A stretch of 64,000 nucleotides of DNA from Betaproteobacteria bacterium (GCA_016709665.1 JADJMI010000026.1:124001-188000), one strand, 5' to 3'; positions 52,539 to 62,441 are shown, counted from the first letter of the stretch. Numbers and translations are program-made. The notes: generated from the letters alone by a model not told the origin.

Positions 52539-53366
52539 TCAGTAGTGGCGGGGCGCTTCGCGCTTGATGCCGAGCCCCATGTCCATCGGCGCATCCTTCA
52601 GCAGTTCCATCGAGTGCCTCTTCTGCTGCTCGGGATCGTCGCGGGATTGGGTCGGCAGGTTCTGCGCCGAGCCGTTGGCCGCGGACACCCTCTTTTCCAG
52701 GGCCGCCGCGGGCTTGAAGAACATGTGGGCGAACTTGGACCAGGGCACGCCGGCGAACAGCACCGTCGTGGCGAGGAGGTACAGGCCGAAGAGCACGCCG
52801 AGCCCGCCTCCGGAGGCCGCCCAGGCGAGGCCCAGCGTCGCGCTCGCCAGCAGCGACAGGATGAAGAGGTCCGCCTTCATGAGGCGCAAGGGCGACTTGC
52901 CCTCGGCGGCGACATCGACGCGGATGAAGAACCAGAACCAGTAGCCGCCCAGGCAGATCATCGACGCGCCGATTCCCCACAGCGTCGGAACGAGGGCGGG
53001 CGCGGGGGTCGCGGGCGTCGGGTAGGCGTAGACCATCAGGGCCGTGGTGGCCACGTAGAGGATGAAACCGTACATCGTGAGCAGGTGCGCCAGGCGCCGC
53101 TTCGGGTTGCAGAACTCCGCGGACGTCGCCACCTCCACGAGGCCGGTCTGGACGGCCAGGGAAACGACCTCTCCGCCGCTTACCTGGCGCGTACCCTTGG
53201 CCCGGGTCTTGTTCCAGTTGGAAAAGAAGTAACTGGCACTGCCCTTGTGGACGATGTCCCAGATCGTGCCGACGATGACGGCGAGAACCATCAGCGTCAC
53301 GTACCACTTCATGAAGCCTTCGGGCAGGCTGCCCGAAACGATTGCGAACGGATTGCTGGAAAACAT
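52539..53366 (-). CDS. aprM: AprM, membrane anchor of adenylylsulfate reductase
   Basis: 275 residues with about six hydrophobic segments: WYVTLMVLAVIVGTIWDIVH, LTMYGFILYVATTALMVYAY, GIGASMICLGGYWFWFF and others. The cytoplasmic tail is charged (about 215-275). aprM next to aprBA is the arrangement in sulfur oxidisers that lack the Qmo complex. It passes electrons to quinone. First gene of the operon. Confidence 0.9.
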   Translation of the reverse strand: MFSSNPFAIVSGSLPEGFMKWYVTLMVLAVIVGTIWDIVHKGSASYFFSNWNKTRAKGTRQVSGGEVVSLAVQTGLVEVATSAEFCNPKRRLAHLLTMYGFILYVATTALMVYAYPTPATPAPALVPTLWGIGASMICLGGYWFWFFIRVDVAAEGKSPLRLMKADLFILSLLASATLGLAWAASGGGLGVLFGLYLLATTVLFAGVPWSKFAHMFFKPAAALEKRVSAANGSAQNLPTQSRDDPEQQKRHSMELLKDAPMDMGLGIKREAPRHY

Positions 53367-53460
53367 CGCGACACTCCCCGTCGGTTGGCGTCGATGACTT
53401 CTCGAGGTCCCCGATTCTAGGCGGAGGCTCCGCTTCGGTGCACAAAATGCAAATATGCCG

Positions 53461-53973
53461 CTATAAGCTCAGTGAATGCACCTCGAAGGCGAGGGTGGCC
53501 AGGTCGCCCAGGACCCAGGTGCAGGGCCCCGCCAGCCCGGCCACGGTGCCGGGATTGACCAGCCACGTCGCGGTCCCCTTCACGTTGCGCACCGCGCGGG
53601 CCTCGGCCTTGTGGGAATGGCCGCAACAGACCACGTCCCAGTCTCCCGTGCAGGCGAGGGCGTAGCCCAGGTGGTCGTAGTGGGTGACGATGATCCGGCG
53701 CCCGCCCAGTTCCAGGCGCGCCTCGGCGCCGTGGTACTGGAGCTGGCCGTTGCTCATGCGCGACTGGAAGTGCATGGCCTGCGCATCGCCCAGGTTGTTG
53801 CCGTGGATGGCGTGCACCGGCAGGCCGCTCGCCAGCGCCGGCTTGATGGTCTGGGCGCCGATGAGGTCGCCGCAGTGGATGACGACTTCCGCGGCCAGCG
53901 CCTTGGCTTCGGCGACCGCTCGCGCCAGCGGGTCGGCCCGGTCGTGGCTGTCGGAGACGATGCAGATCTTCAT
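53461..53973 (-). CDS. YfcE/MJ0936-type metallophosphoesterase
   Basis: 170 residues. The metal-binding residues are visible in VSDSHDRADPLARA, VIHCGDLIG, HAIHGNNLGD, IVTHYDHLG and CGHSHKAEA, the full calcineurin-like set. Members hydrolyse phosphodiesters. It ends close to the aprM promoter and faces away from soeA. A sulfur role is not indicated. Confidence 0.85.
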   Translation of the reverse strand: MKICIVSDSHDRADPLARAVAEAKALAAEVVIHCGDLIGAQTIKPALASGLPVHAIHGNNLGDAQAMHFQSRMSNGQLQYHGAEARLELGGRRIIVTHYDHLGYALACTGDWDVVCCGHSHKAEARAVRNVKGTATWLVNPGTVAGLAGPCTWVLGDLATLAFEVHSLSL

Positions 53974-54139
53974 GGGGTTCGAGTATAGCCAAGGCGCGCG
54001 GCGGGATCGCGGGGCGCGGGGTCGGCCCGGCTCCTTCGGTCGCGTCCGGCAGCCTATGGACCCATAAGGCGATTCCAGTCGACGCACGGGCCTCGCCCCG
54101 GCAAAATCCCGTTCTTGCAGCTACCGGCGCGCGTCGATC

Positions 54140-56985
54140 GTGAGCACCACCGTCAAGACCACCACCTGTTACATGTGCGCGTGCCGCTGCGGAATCCGCG
54201 TGCACCTGAAGGACGGTGCCATCCGCTACATCGACGGCAACCCGGATCACCCGCTCAACAAGGGCGTCATCTGCGCCAAGGGCGCGAGCGGGATCATGAA
54301 GCAGGAATCCCCCGCGCGGCTCACGCAGCCGCTCAAGCGCCGCGAAGGCGCCGAGCGCGGCGCCGGGGACTTCGAGCCGATCTCCTGGGAGGAGGCGTTC
54401 TCGATCCTCGAGAAGCGCCTGGCGCACATCCGCCAGACCGACCCGAAGAAGTTCGCCTTCTTCACCGGGCGCGACCAGATGCAGGCGCTCACCGGCCTCT
54501 TCGCGCGGCAGTTCGGCACGCCCAACTATGCGGCGCACGGCGGCTTCTGCTCGGTGAACATGGCCGCGGGGATGATCTACACGATCGGCGGGTCGTTCTG
54601 GGAGTTCGGGGGGCCGGACCTCGAGCGCTCGCGGCTGTTCGTGATGCTCGGCACCGCCGAGGACCACCACTCCAATCCGCTGAAGATCGCCATCTCGGAC
54701 TTCAAGCGCCGCGGCGGACGCTTCATCTCGATCAACCCCGTGCGCACCGGCTACTCGGCCATCGCCGACGAGTGGGTGCCCATCCGCCCGGGCACCGATG
54801 GCGCGCTGCTGCTCGCGCTGGTCTCCGAGCTGATCGAACAGGGCATGTACGACCGCGAGTTCGTCGCCCGCTACACCAACGGCGGGCAACTCTTCATCAA
54901 CGATCCGGCGTCGCCCGAGTCCGCCCTGTTCGCCACGGCCGCGGACGCCAATGCGGGGCCGCCGGGTTATCCCCAGAACCAACTCTGGTGCGACCGGTTG
55001 AGCAACATGCCGGTGCTCACCCACACGCCGGAAGCCGACCCGGCGCTGTTCGGCCATTTCCAATTGAACGACGGCACGCCCGTGACGCCGGCGTTCCAGC
55101 TGCTGAGCGACCGGGTGCGCCCGTACACGCCCGAGTGGGCCGAGGGGATCACCGGCGTGCCGGCGGCCACCATCCGGCGCCTGGCGCAGGAGATGGGCGT
55201 GACAGCGCGCGACGAGAAGATCGAGTTGCCCATCGCGTGGACGGATTGCTGGGGCAAGGAGCACAAGACCGTCACCGGCAACCCGGTCTCGTTCCACGCC
55301 ATGCGCGGCCTCGCGGCGCACTCCAACGGCTTCCAGACCGTCCGCACGCTGGCCGTGCTCATGAGCCTGCTGGGCACCATCGACCGTCCCGGCGGCTTTC
55401 GCCACAAGGCGCCGTTCCCGCGCGCGATACCGCCCCTCGCCAAGACGCCGACGGGGCCGGAGGGGTGCAGCCGGGCAAGCCGCTGGCGGGACTCGCCCTC
55501 GGTTGGCCGGCTTCACCGGAGGACCTCTTCGTCGACGCCGACGGCGAGCCGGTACGCATCGACAAGGCCTTCTCGTGGGAGTACCCGCTGTCGGTGCACG
55601 GCCTCATGCACTCCGTGATCACCAACGCGTGGAAGGGCGACCCGTACCCGATCGACACCCTGTTCATCTTCATGGCCAACATGGCCTGGAACTCGACCAT
55701 GAACACGGGCGAGGTCCGCAAGATGCTCAACGACCGCGATGCCGGCGGCAACCACAAGATTCCGTTCATCGCGGTGTGCGATGCGTTCCAGTCGGAGATG
55801 ACGGCGTTCGCCGACCTCGTGCTGCCGGACACCACCTACCTCGAGCGGCACGACGTGATGGGCATGCTCGACCGGCCGATATCCGAGTTCGACGGTCCGA
55901 TGGATTCCGTGCGCATCCCGGTGCTGCCGCCCAAGGGCGAGTGCAGGCCGTTCCAGGAAGTCCTCCTGGAACTCGGCAGCCGGCTCAAGCTGCCGGCCTT
56001 CACCTTGCCCGACGGGTCGCGCAAGTACCGCGACTACCCGGATTTCATCGTGCGCCACGAGACCGAGCCGGGCTCCGGCATCGGCTTTCTCGCCGGCTGG
56101 CGCGGCGCCGACGGCCGCAGCGCGATGAAGGGCGAGCCCAACCCCGAACAGTGGAAGCGCTACGAGGAGAACGGCTGCTTCTTCAAGCTCGAGCTGCCGC
56201 GCTCGTACCAGTACATGCGCAACTGGAACCGCGGCTACATGGAGTGGGCGCAGCGCGTGCGCATCCGCCGTTACGGGGACCCGATCCTCATCCACCTGTA
56301 CTCCGAAGTGCTCCAGCGGTTCCGGCTCGCCGCGCAGGGGAAGTGGCCCGGCCGGCGCCCGCCCGAGCGGCTCGCCGCGCGCGTCGAGAGGCACTTCGAC
56401 CCGCTCCCGACCTACTCCCTGCCGCTGGAAGCGGCGCACACCGACCCGATCAAGTACCCGCTGGCCGCCATCACGCAAAGGCCGATGGCGATGTACCACG
56501 CGTGGGATTCGCAGAACGCCTGGCTCCGGCAGATCCACACCCACAACTACCTCTTCGTCAACGCCGCGACGGCGCGCGCGGCCGGGGTCGAGGACGGGGG
56601 CTGGTTGTGGGTGGAGTCGCCCTGGGGCAAGGTGCGCGGCATGTGCCGCTTCAGCGAGGCGGTGGAGCCGGGGACCGTGTGGACCTGGAACGCCATCGGC
56701 AAGCAGCCGGGGGCCTGGGGCCTCGCGCCCGGGGCCAACGAGGCCCGAAAGGGATTCCTGCTCAACCATCTCATCACCGACGCGCTGCCCGACGGCACCA
56801 GCAATTCCGACCCGGTGACGGGCCAGGCGGGCTGGTACGACGTGCGCGTGCGCATCTATCCGGCCGAGCCCGGGGAGCCGCAGGAGACCTTCCCGGTCTT
56901 CGACACGCTGCCTCGCGCGCCGGGCACCCGCGAGGCGCCCGTGAGCTGGCTCGCGTACGTCTCGGGAAGGATCTCCGGACGATGA
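54140..56985 (+). CDS. soeA: Sulfite dehydrogenase (quinone) molybdopterin subunit SoeA (one frame change)
   Basis: About 948 residues when corrected, a cytoplasmic molybdopterin-guanine-dinucleotide protein. There is no Tat signal, which fits SoeA and not periplasmic thiosulfate or polysulfide reductases. The [4Fe-4S] site is CYMCACRC (about 10-17) plus Cys in GVICAKG. The frame changes at about 55461-55465; one more G in GAGGGG restores GVQPGKPLAGLALGWP. It oxidises sulfite directly to sulfate. The GTG start was chosen because it gives the shared N-terminus. The ATG of soeB overlaps its stop. Confidence 0.9.
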
Positions 56986-57716
56986 GCAAGCAACTCGCCC
57001 TGGTGATCGACCTGAACGTGTGCGTGGGTTGCCACGCCTGCGTGACGAGCTGCAAGGAATGGAACACGTCGGGGGAGGCCGGCTTCCTCTCCGACGACAA
57101 CCCGTACGGGCGGGATCCGACGGGCACTTTCTTCAATCGGGTGCAGACGTTCGAGGTCGGCGAGTTCCCCGACACGGAGACGGTGCACTTTCCCAAGTCG
57201 TGCCTGCACTGCGAGGACCCGCCGTGCGTGCCGGTCTGCCCGACCGGCGCTTCGTACAAGCGGGCCGAGGACGGCATCGTGCTCGTGGACTACGACAAGT
57301 GCATCGGATGCAAGTACTGCTCGTGGGCGTGCCCCTACGGCGCGCGGGAGCTCGACGAGCACCAGAAGGTCATGAAGAAATGCACGCTGTGCGTCGACCG
57401 CATCACGGACACTTCGCTGGCCGAGCGCGACCGCAAGCCCGCCTGCGTGCTCGCCTGCCCGACCAGCGCCCGGCTGTTCGGCGACATCCATGATCCCGCC
57501 TCCGAGGTGTCGGTGGCGATTCGCGAGAACGGCGGCTACCCGCTCATGCCGGAATGGGGCACCCATCCCGCCAACCATTACCTGCCGAGGCGCAAGACGC
57601 GCCGTCCCCTCCATGCCGACGAACTGGTGCGGCACGACAACCCGCTCAAGGTCGACGGCAAGCTGCCGCGGCCGGCGACGAGCGAACCGTCGCTCGACGA
57701 CGTCACGAGCTGGTAG
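56982..57716 (+). CDS. soeB: Sulfite dehydrogenase iron-sulfur subunit SoeB
   Basis: 244 residues with four ferredoxin-type groups: CVGCHACVTSCKEWN, CLHCEDPPCVPVCP, CIGCKYCSWACPYG and CTLC with CVLACP. No signal peptide, so cytoplasmic, consistent with SoeA. It carries electrons from SoeA to SoeC. Overlap ATGA with soeA. Confidence 0.94.
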   Translation: MSKQLALVIDLNVCVGCHACVTSCKEWNTSGEAGFLSDDNPYGRDPTGTFFNRVQTFEVGEFPDTETVHFPKSCLHCEDPPCVPVCPTGASYKRAEDGIVLVDYDKCIGCKYCSWACPYGARELDEHQKVMKKCTLCVDRITDTSLAERDRKPACVLACPTSARLFGDIHDPASEVSVAIRENGGYPLMPEWGTHPANHYLPRRKTRRPLHADELVRHDNPLKVDGKLPRPATSEPSLDDVTSW

Positions 57717-57718
57717 CC

Positions 57719-58639
57719 ATGCGCCCTGCCTGGTCCGTACTGTTCTTCACCACGCTCGCCGGCGCGGGGCAGGGGCTTTTCCTCGCCCTGGTGGCCGGCG
57801 ACTTCGTGTTCGGCCTGCCGACGCCTTGGCTCCTGGCGGGCGCAGGAGCCTGCCTGGCGCTGACTTTCGCGGGCCTGGTTTCGTCGACCTTCCACCTGGG
57901 TCACCCCGAGCGCGGCTGGCGGGCGGCGGCGCGGTGGCGCACCTCGTGGCTGTCGCGCGAAGTGATCGTGCTGCCGGTCTTCCTGGCCTGCGTGTTCTTC
58001 TGGGCCCTCGGCCTCTGGCTCGGCTGGCCGGAGCGCCTGGTCACCGGGCTCGCGTTGCTGGGGGCGCTGCTGGCGCTCTTGCTGTACGTGTGCACGGCGA
58101 TGATCTACGCCTGCCTGCCGTTCCTGCAGGAATGGCGCACGCCGCTCACGGTCTGCAACTACACGGCGCTGGGCCTCACCACCGGCACCTACGCGGCGGC
58201 GCTGCTGGCCGCGCTCGGACACCCGCCGATGGCGACGGGGTACGCGAGCGCCGCGCTCGTCGTCGGTACGCTGGCCTATCTCGGGCGGCTCGCCAGCCTC
58301 TTGCGCAACGCGCGGCTTCGGCCCAAGTCGACCTTGGCCACCGCCATCGGCGTCAAGCATCCGAAGATCGTGCAGATCGCGCAGGGGTCGATGGGCGGCT
58401 CCTTCAACACGCGCGAGTTCTTCCACGGCCGCCCGCGCGAGGTCGTGCGGGCGTACCGCCTCGCCCTGTTGTGGCTGTTGCAGCCCGTGCCGGCGCTCCT
58501 GCTGCTGGTCGGCGGCGCCTCGGCGGGCGTGCTGGTCGCGGCGCTGCTGCTCCACTACGCCGGGTTGCTCGCGGAGCGGTGGTACTTCTTCGCGGAAGCC
58601 AGGCACCCGCAGAACGTCTACTATCAGGCCATCGCCTGA
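57719..58639 (+). CDS. soeC: Sulfite dehydrogenase membrane subunit SoeC (DmsC-like)
   Basis: 306 residues with eight hydrophobic segments, DmsC family. The N-terminus SVLFFTTLAGAGQGLFLAL and the segment FHLGHPERGWRAAARWRTSWLSREV are typical. It anchors SoeAB and reduces quinone. It starts two bases after soeB. Confidence 0.92.
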   Translation: MRPAWSVLFFTTLAGAGQGLFLALVAGDFVFGLPTPWLLAGAGACLALTFAGLVSSTFHLGHPERGWRAAARWRTSWLSREVIVLPVFLACVFFWALGLWLGWPERLVTGLALLGALLALLLYVCTAMIYACLPFLQEWRTPLTVCNYTALGLTTGTYAAALLAALGHPPMATGYASAALVVGTLAYLGRLASLLRNARLRPKSTLATAIGVKHPKIVQIAQGSMGGSFNTREFFHGRPREVVRAYRLALLWLLQPVPALLLLVGGASAGVLVAALLLHYAGLLAERWYFFAEARHPQNVYYQAIA

Positions 58640-58697
58640 CGCAAGGCACGCCGCGCGCGGCGCGGGCCGGCGAACGGTCACCCCAGGGAGAATCCAC

Positions 58698-59324
58698 GTG
58701 AGCGGTGCGCTTTCCTACCTCGTCCAAGTGCGACCCGAGGCCATGGGGTCGTATTTCGCCTTCCTCAAGCAGGCCGGCAAGCACCTCGACCCGAAGACGC
58801 GCAACCTGATCTCCGTCATCACCAAGGTGCACGCGCAGACGGCCGCCGGCTTCCGCCAGTATCTCCTGCGCGCCCTGCGCGAGGGAGCGACACCGGACGA
58901 GATCATCGACGCGTTGCTGATGGCGTTTCCCGCCCTGGGCCTCGCCAAGATCGTCTGGGCCGTCGACCAGTTGCTCGTCCTGGACCTCCCGGAATTCCGG
59001 GCTGCCAGTCTCGGGGTGCCGCCCGAATGGCGCCTGGTCGCCGCCGTCAAGGACCTGCCGCGCCGCGGCACGGCCCGCATCGACTGCGACGGACGAAGCC
59101 TCTTCGTCCACCGGGACGGGGCGGGGATCGCGGTCTTCGACTCGCGCTGCCCGCACCAGGTGACCGATATTCCGCACCTCGCCTTGAAGGGCAACGTGCT
59201 CACCTGCCCCAAGCACGGCTGGACGTTCGACATCGCGAGCGGCGCCTGCACCGCCAAGGGCGATCGCCCGTTGACCCGGTTCGAGCACAAGGTCAAGGCC
59301 GGAAAGCTCTACGCGCTCTGGTAG
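58698..59324 (+). CDS. Fusion of a carboxymuconolactone decarboxylase-like domain and a Rieske domain
   Basis: 208 residues. The N-terminal half (about 12-95) resembles AhpD/CMD helices (KTRNLISVITKVHAQTAAGFRQYLLRALREGATPDEIIDALLMAFPALG) but lacks the redox Cys pair. The C-terminal half is a Rieske [2Fe-2S] domain with ligands Cys151, His153, Cys170 and His173 (RCPHQ and CPKHGW). It could be an electron carrier or sensor for SoeABC, which lies directly upstream. The GTG start has AGGGAG eight bases before it. Confidence 0.75.
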   Translation: MSGALSYLVQVRPEAMGSYFAFLKQAGKHLDPKTRNLISVITKVHAQTAAGFRQYLLRALREGATPDEIIDALLMAFPALGLAKIVWAVDQLLVLDLPEFRAASLGVPPEWRLVAAVKDLPRRGTARIDCDGRSLFVHRDGAGIAVFDSRCPHQVTDIPHLALKGNVLTCPKHGWTFDIASGACTAKGDRPLTRFEHKVKAGKLYALW

Positions 59325-59403
59325 CGCCGAGCGGCACGCGCGCCGGCGTGGCGCGGTCGCCGCCGGGATCGCACCCTCTAGGCGAAAGGACGGGGATGGT
59401 CGG

Positions 59404-60138
59404 TCAGGGCGCGGGATTGATGCAGAAAGCGCCCAGGGCGGTATCCGCGACGCCCAGGGCCTGCAGGAGGCCCGCGACGGCCAGGACGACGAGGCCGATG
59501 CCGACGATGCGGCGCGACAGCGGGCCGGGAAGCAGCCGGCTGCCCTTGCCGATGAGCCAGCCGGCGCCCACGAGCGCGGGCAACGTGCCTGCGCCGAAAG
59601 CCAGCATCACGCCGGCCCCCGCCAGGGGCGAACCGCTCACGAGGGCGAGGGGTAGCGCCGAGTAGACCAGCGCGCAAGGCGCCCAGCCCCAGAGCGATCC
59701 CAGCAGGAACCGCTTGGGGACCGTGTCGGCCGGACCGAGCCGGCGGCCGGCGGAGCGGGCGCGGTCCCACCAGGCGCCGGCCAGCTTCGCTTCCCCTCCC
59801 GAAAGGAAGGGGAAGCCGGCGATCCGAAGTCCCGTCACGGCCAGGACCAGGGCTCCCAGCGCGAAGATGAGTCCCTGGGCGCGTGCGGTGCCCACCAGGA
59901 GGGCCGGAGTCGCCCCCAGGGCCCCGGCGATGGCCCCGGCGGTGGCGTAGGAAGCGAGCCGGCCGGCATGCATCGGCAGGGCGGCGTGAAGCCCGAGGGA
60001 GCGCCTGGCGGGAGAGGCGGGAGAGGCGGGAACGAGCGGCGTCCAGGTGGCGGCGACGAAGCTGCCGCACATGGCCGCGCAGTGCGCGGTCCCGAAGAGG
60101 GCGAGCAGCAGGGCGCTCAGGACGAGCGGACCCGTCAC
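59404..60138 (-). CDS. DsbD_2/TauE-like membrane protein of the fixGHIS neighbourhood type
   Basis: 244 residues with about six helices. The N-terminus VLSALLLALFGTAHCAAMCGSFVAA, with two Cys, and the segment LLGSLWGWAPCALVYSALPLAL are the repeats of this family, which is often labelled 'sulfite exporter TauE/SafE' but is nearer to CcdA/DsbD. It is common beside hemN and fnr and is linked to cytochrome oxidase assembly or copper. The GTG start lies seven bases after hemN. Confidence 0.78.
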   Translation of the reverse strand: MTGPLVLSALLLALFGTAHCAAMCGSFVAATWTPLVPASPASPARRSLGLHAALPMHAGRLASYATAGAIAGALGATPALLVGTARAQGLIFALGALVLAVTGLRIAGFPFLSGGEAKLAGAWWDRARSAGRRLGPADTVPKRFLLGSLWGWAPCALVYSALPLALVSGSPLAGAGVMLAFGAGTLPALVGAGWLIGKGSRLLPGPLSRRIVGIGLVVLAVAGLLQALGVADTALGAFCINPAP

Positions 60139-60145
60139 GGCCGGC

Positions 60146-61588
60146 CTAGATGATCTTGGAGTACGTGGCCCGCGTCTGGTCGGAGCGCAGGTACTTGTCG
60201 AACACCGCCGCGATGGCGCGCACGAAGAAGCGGCCCTTCACGGTGACGCCGATGCGGCCCGGCTCGCGCTCGACGAGGCCGAGATCCTCGAATTCCGCGA
60301 GCGCATCGATCTCCGGCGCGAAGTAGCGCTCGAAATCGACGTCGTGCGCAGCGCCCATGCCACCCGTCGACACGCCGAACTGGCACATCAGGGCGACGAT
60401 CACGTCGCGGCGCAGCAGGTCGTCCGCGGAAAGCTCGAGGCCCTTGATGACCGGCAGGTGGCCCGCGTCGAGCGCCTGGTAGTAGGCCGGGATGTCCTTG
60501 GCGTTCTGGCTGTAGGTGGGGCCCACCTTGCCGATCGCCGAGACGCCGAAGGAAAGCATGTCGCCGTCGGGGCCCACCGTGTAACCCTGGAAGTTGCGCG
60601 TGAGCGTGCCGTCGCGCTGGGCGCGGGCGAGTTCGTCGTCGGGCAGCGCGAAGTGATCCATGCCGATGTAGACGTAGCCCGCGCGATTGAAGAGCTCGAT
60701 GGCGCGAGCCATGATCGAGAGCTTCTCCGAGGCGCTCGGAAGGTCCGCGTCGAGAATGCGACGCTGCGGCTTGAACCTTTGGGGAAGGTGCGCGTAGCTG
60801 TAGAGCGCGATGCGGTCCGGGCGCAGTTCCAGGACGCGCTCGACGCTGTCCGTGAAGCTCGAGACGCTCTGCTTGGGCAGCCCGTAGATGAGGTCCACGT
60901 TGAGCGACTTGAAGCCGTGGGCGCGCGAGGCCCGGATCACGTCGCGCGTCATCTCGTAGGGCTGGATGCGGTTCACCGCGCGCTGCACGGCCGGGTCGAA
61001 GTCCTGGACCCCGAAGCTCGCCCGGTTGAACCCCAACTCGGCGAGCAGGCCGATCGTGTCGGCGGAGCAGGAGCGCGGGTCGATCTCGATCGCGTACTCG
61101 CCGTCCGGCAGGAAGTCGAAGTTCGAGCGCAGCATTTCCCAGACGACGCGCAGCTCGTGGTTCGCGAGGAAGGTCGGCGTGCCGCCGCCCCAGTGCATCT
61201 GGCGGACCTGCTTCGCCTCGCCCAGCATCGCCGCCTGCATGGCCACCTCGAGGCCGAGGTAGTGCAGGTAGCGCTCCGCCCGCGACTTGTCGCGCGTCAC
61301 GACCTTGTTGCACCCGCAATAGAAGCAGATCGTGTTGCAGAAGGGCAGGTGCACGTAGAGCGAGAGGGGCGCGCGCGAGCCGCCGACGGCGCGCATGCGC
61401 ATCGCCTGCTCGAAGGACTTGTGGTCGAAGGCGTCGCCGAACCGGTCGGCCGTGGGGTAGCTCGTGTAGCGCGGGCCGAGCTTGTCGAACCGGCGCACGA
61501 GGTCGAGGTCGATCTGGGCGGGCAGGGACTGGGGAAGGGGCGCCGCGGAGACGGGCGCCGGGGGGGCGGCTGAGAGCATGGAACGCAT
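60146..61588 (-). CDS. hemN: Oxygen-independent coproporphyrinogen III oxidase HemN
   Basis: 480 residues, radical-SAM enzyme of haem synthesis under low oxygen. The cluster motif CNTICFYCGC is near residue 82, with SAM-binding WGGGTPTFL following, and the C-terminal HemN domain has PRSCSADTIGLLAELGFNRASFGVQDFD. A nearby start further in is possible (ATG at 61579), but 61588 is kept. It is divergent from fnr, with an FNR-type box between them. Confidence 0.93.
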   Translation of the reverse strand: MRSMLSAAPPAPVSAAPLPQSLPAQIDLDLVRRFDKLGPRYTSYPTADRFGDAFDHKSFEQAMRMRAVGGSRAPLSLYVHLPFCNTICFYCGCNKVVTRDKSRAERYLHYLGLEVAMQAAMLGEAKQVRQMHWGGGTPTFLANHELRVVWEMLRSNFDFLPDGEYAIEIDPRSCSADTIGLLAELGFNRASFGVQDFDPAVQRAVNRIQPYEMTRDVIRASRAHGFKSLNVDLIYGLPKQSVSSFTDSVERVLELRPDRIALYSYAHLPQRFKPQRRILDADLPSASEKLSIMARAIELFNRAGYVYIGMDHFALPDDELARAQRDGTLTRNFQGYTVGPDGDMLSFGVSAIGKVGPTYSQNAKDIPAYYQALDAGHLPVIKGLELSADDLLRRDVIVALMCQFGVSTGGMGAAHDVDFERYFAPEIDALAEFEDLGLVEREPGRIGVTVKGRFFVRAIAAVFDKYLRSDQTRATYSKII

Positions 61589-61613
61589 CTTCCGTCAACG
61601 ACGTCAAGGGCAA

Positions 61614-61627
61614 TTGACGGGGATCAA
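61614..61627. promoter_or_regulatory. FNR/ANR-type box between hemN and fnr
   Basis: TTGAC-GGGG-ATCAA differs from the consensus TTGAT-N4-ATCAA at one base. It lies between the divergent hemN and fnr starts, suggesting autoregulation of fnr or control of hemN. Confidence 0.65.
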
Positions 61628-61657
61628 GGGTCGCCGGGCGCTTCGGTGCCGACTACA

Positions 61658-62407
61658 ATGCTCTCCATGAACGCGCCCGCCCTCGCGACGCTCACGCGCC
61701 TGCGCACCGCCTGCTCGCAATGCAACCTGCGCGAGCTGTGCCTTCCGGTCGGCCTCAACGCCGACGAACTCAACTCCCTCGACAATCTCGTCTCGACGCG
61801 CCGCAAGATACGTCGCGGCGACAGCCTCTTCTACGGGGGCGAGCCCTTCTCGGCCCTGTACGCCGTGCGCTTCGGGTTCTTCAAGAGCACGCTCACGAGC
61901 GGCGACGGGCGCGAGCAGGTGACGGGCTTCTACATGGCCGGGGAGCTCCTCGGCATGGATGGCATCGGCGCCGACCGCCACACCTGCACGCTCACCGCCC
62001 TCGAGGACAGCGAGGTCTGCGTGATGCCCTTCGCGCGTGTCGAGGAGCTGTCGAGGCGCTTCGAGCCGCTGCAGCGGCATTTCCACAAGGTGCTCTCGCG
62101 CGAGATCGTTCGCGACCAGGGCGTGATGATGCTGCTCGGGTCGATGCGCGCGGAAGAACGGCTCGCCGCCTTCCTCGTGAACCTCTCGCAGCGCCTCACC
62201 ACCCGGGGCTTCTCCGCCTCGGAATTCGTCCTGCGCATGACGCGCGACGAGATCGGCTCCTATCTCGGCATGAAGCTCGAGACGGTGAGCCGGCTCTTCT
62301 CGCGCTTCCAGGAGGACGGCATGATCGAGGTGCACCAGAAGCACGTGCGCATCCTCGACATCGCGGGCCTGCGGCGCGTGATGGCGCAGGCCCACAGCCC
62401 GAACTAG
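61658..62407 (+). CDS. fnr: FNR-family oxygen-responsive transcription regulator
   Basis: About 249 residues. Cys19, Cys22 and Cys28 (CSQCNLRELC) and a later Cys in DRHTCTLTAL form the oxygen-sensing [4Fe-4S] site, at nearly the same positions as in E. coli FNR. The C-terminal helix-turn-helix is MTRDEIGSYLGMKLETVSRLFSRF, with the E..SR DNA-reading residues of FNR. Possible starts are ATG at 61658 or 61667, or a GTG at 61646; the first gives the best match in spacing. Confidence 0.92.
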   Translation: MLSMNAPALATLTRLRTACSQCNLRELCLPVGLNADELNSLDNLVSTRRKIRRGDSLFYGGEPFSALYAVRFGFFKSTLTSGDGREQVTGFYMAGELLGMDGIGADRHTCTLTALEDSEVCVMPFARVEELSRRFEPLQRHFHKVLSREIVRDQGVMMLLGSMRAEERLAAFLVNLSQRLTTRGFSASEFVLRMTRDEIGSYLGMKLETVSRLFSRFQEDGMIEVHQKHVRILDIAGLRRVMAQAHSPN

Positions 62408-62441
62408 CGCCCGCGCGCCCTGTTGCGGTGCAGCAATCCCG

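Noticed and set aside
54053..54069. Imperfect palindrome CCTATGG-AC-CCATAAGG upstream of soeA as a third copy of motif 2
   Set aside because: It shares only part of the half-site and lacks the GGGTA/TACCC core.
54140..58639. Thiosulfate or polysulfide reductase (PhsABC/PsrABC)
   Set aside because: The large subunit has no Tat signal and the small subunit no signal peptide, so the enzyme is cytoplasmic as for SoeABC; the sulfur-oxidation context agrees.
61654..61659. TACAAT as the -10 box of fnr
   Set aside because: It overlaps the likely ATG start and its distance to the FNR box (26 bases) does not fit a class II promoter well.
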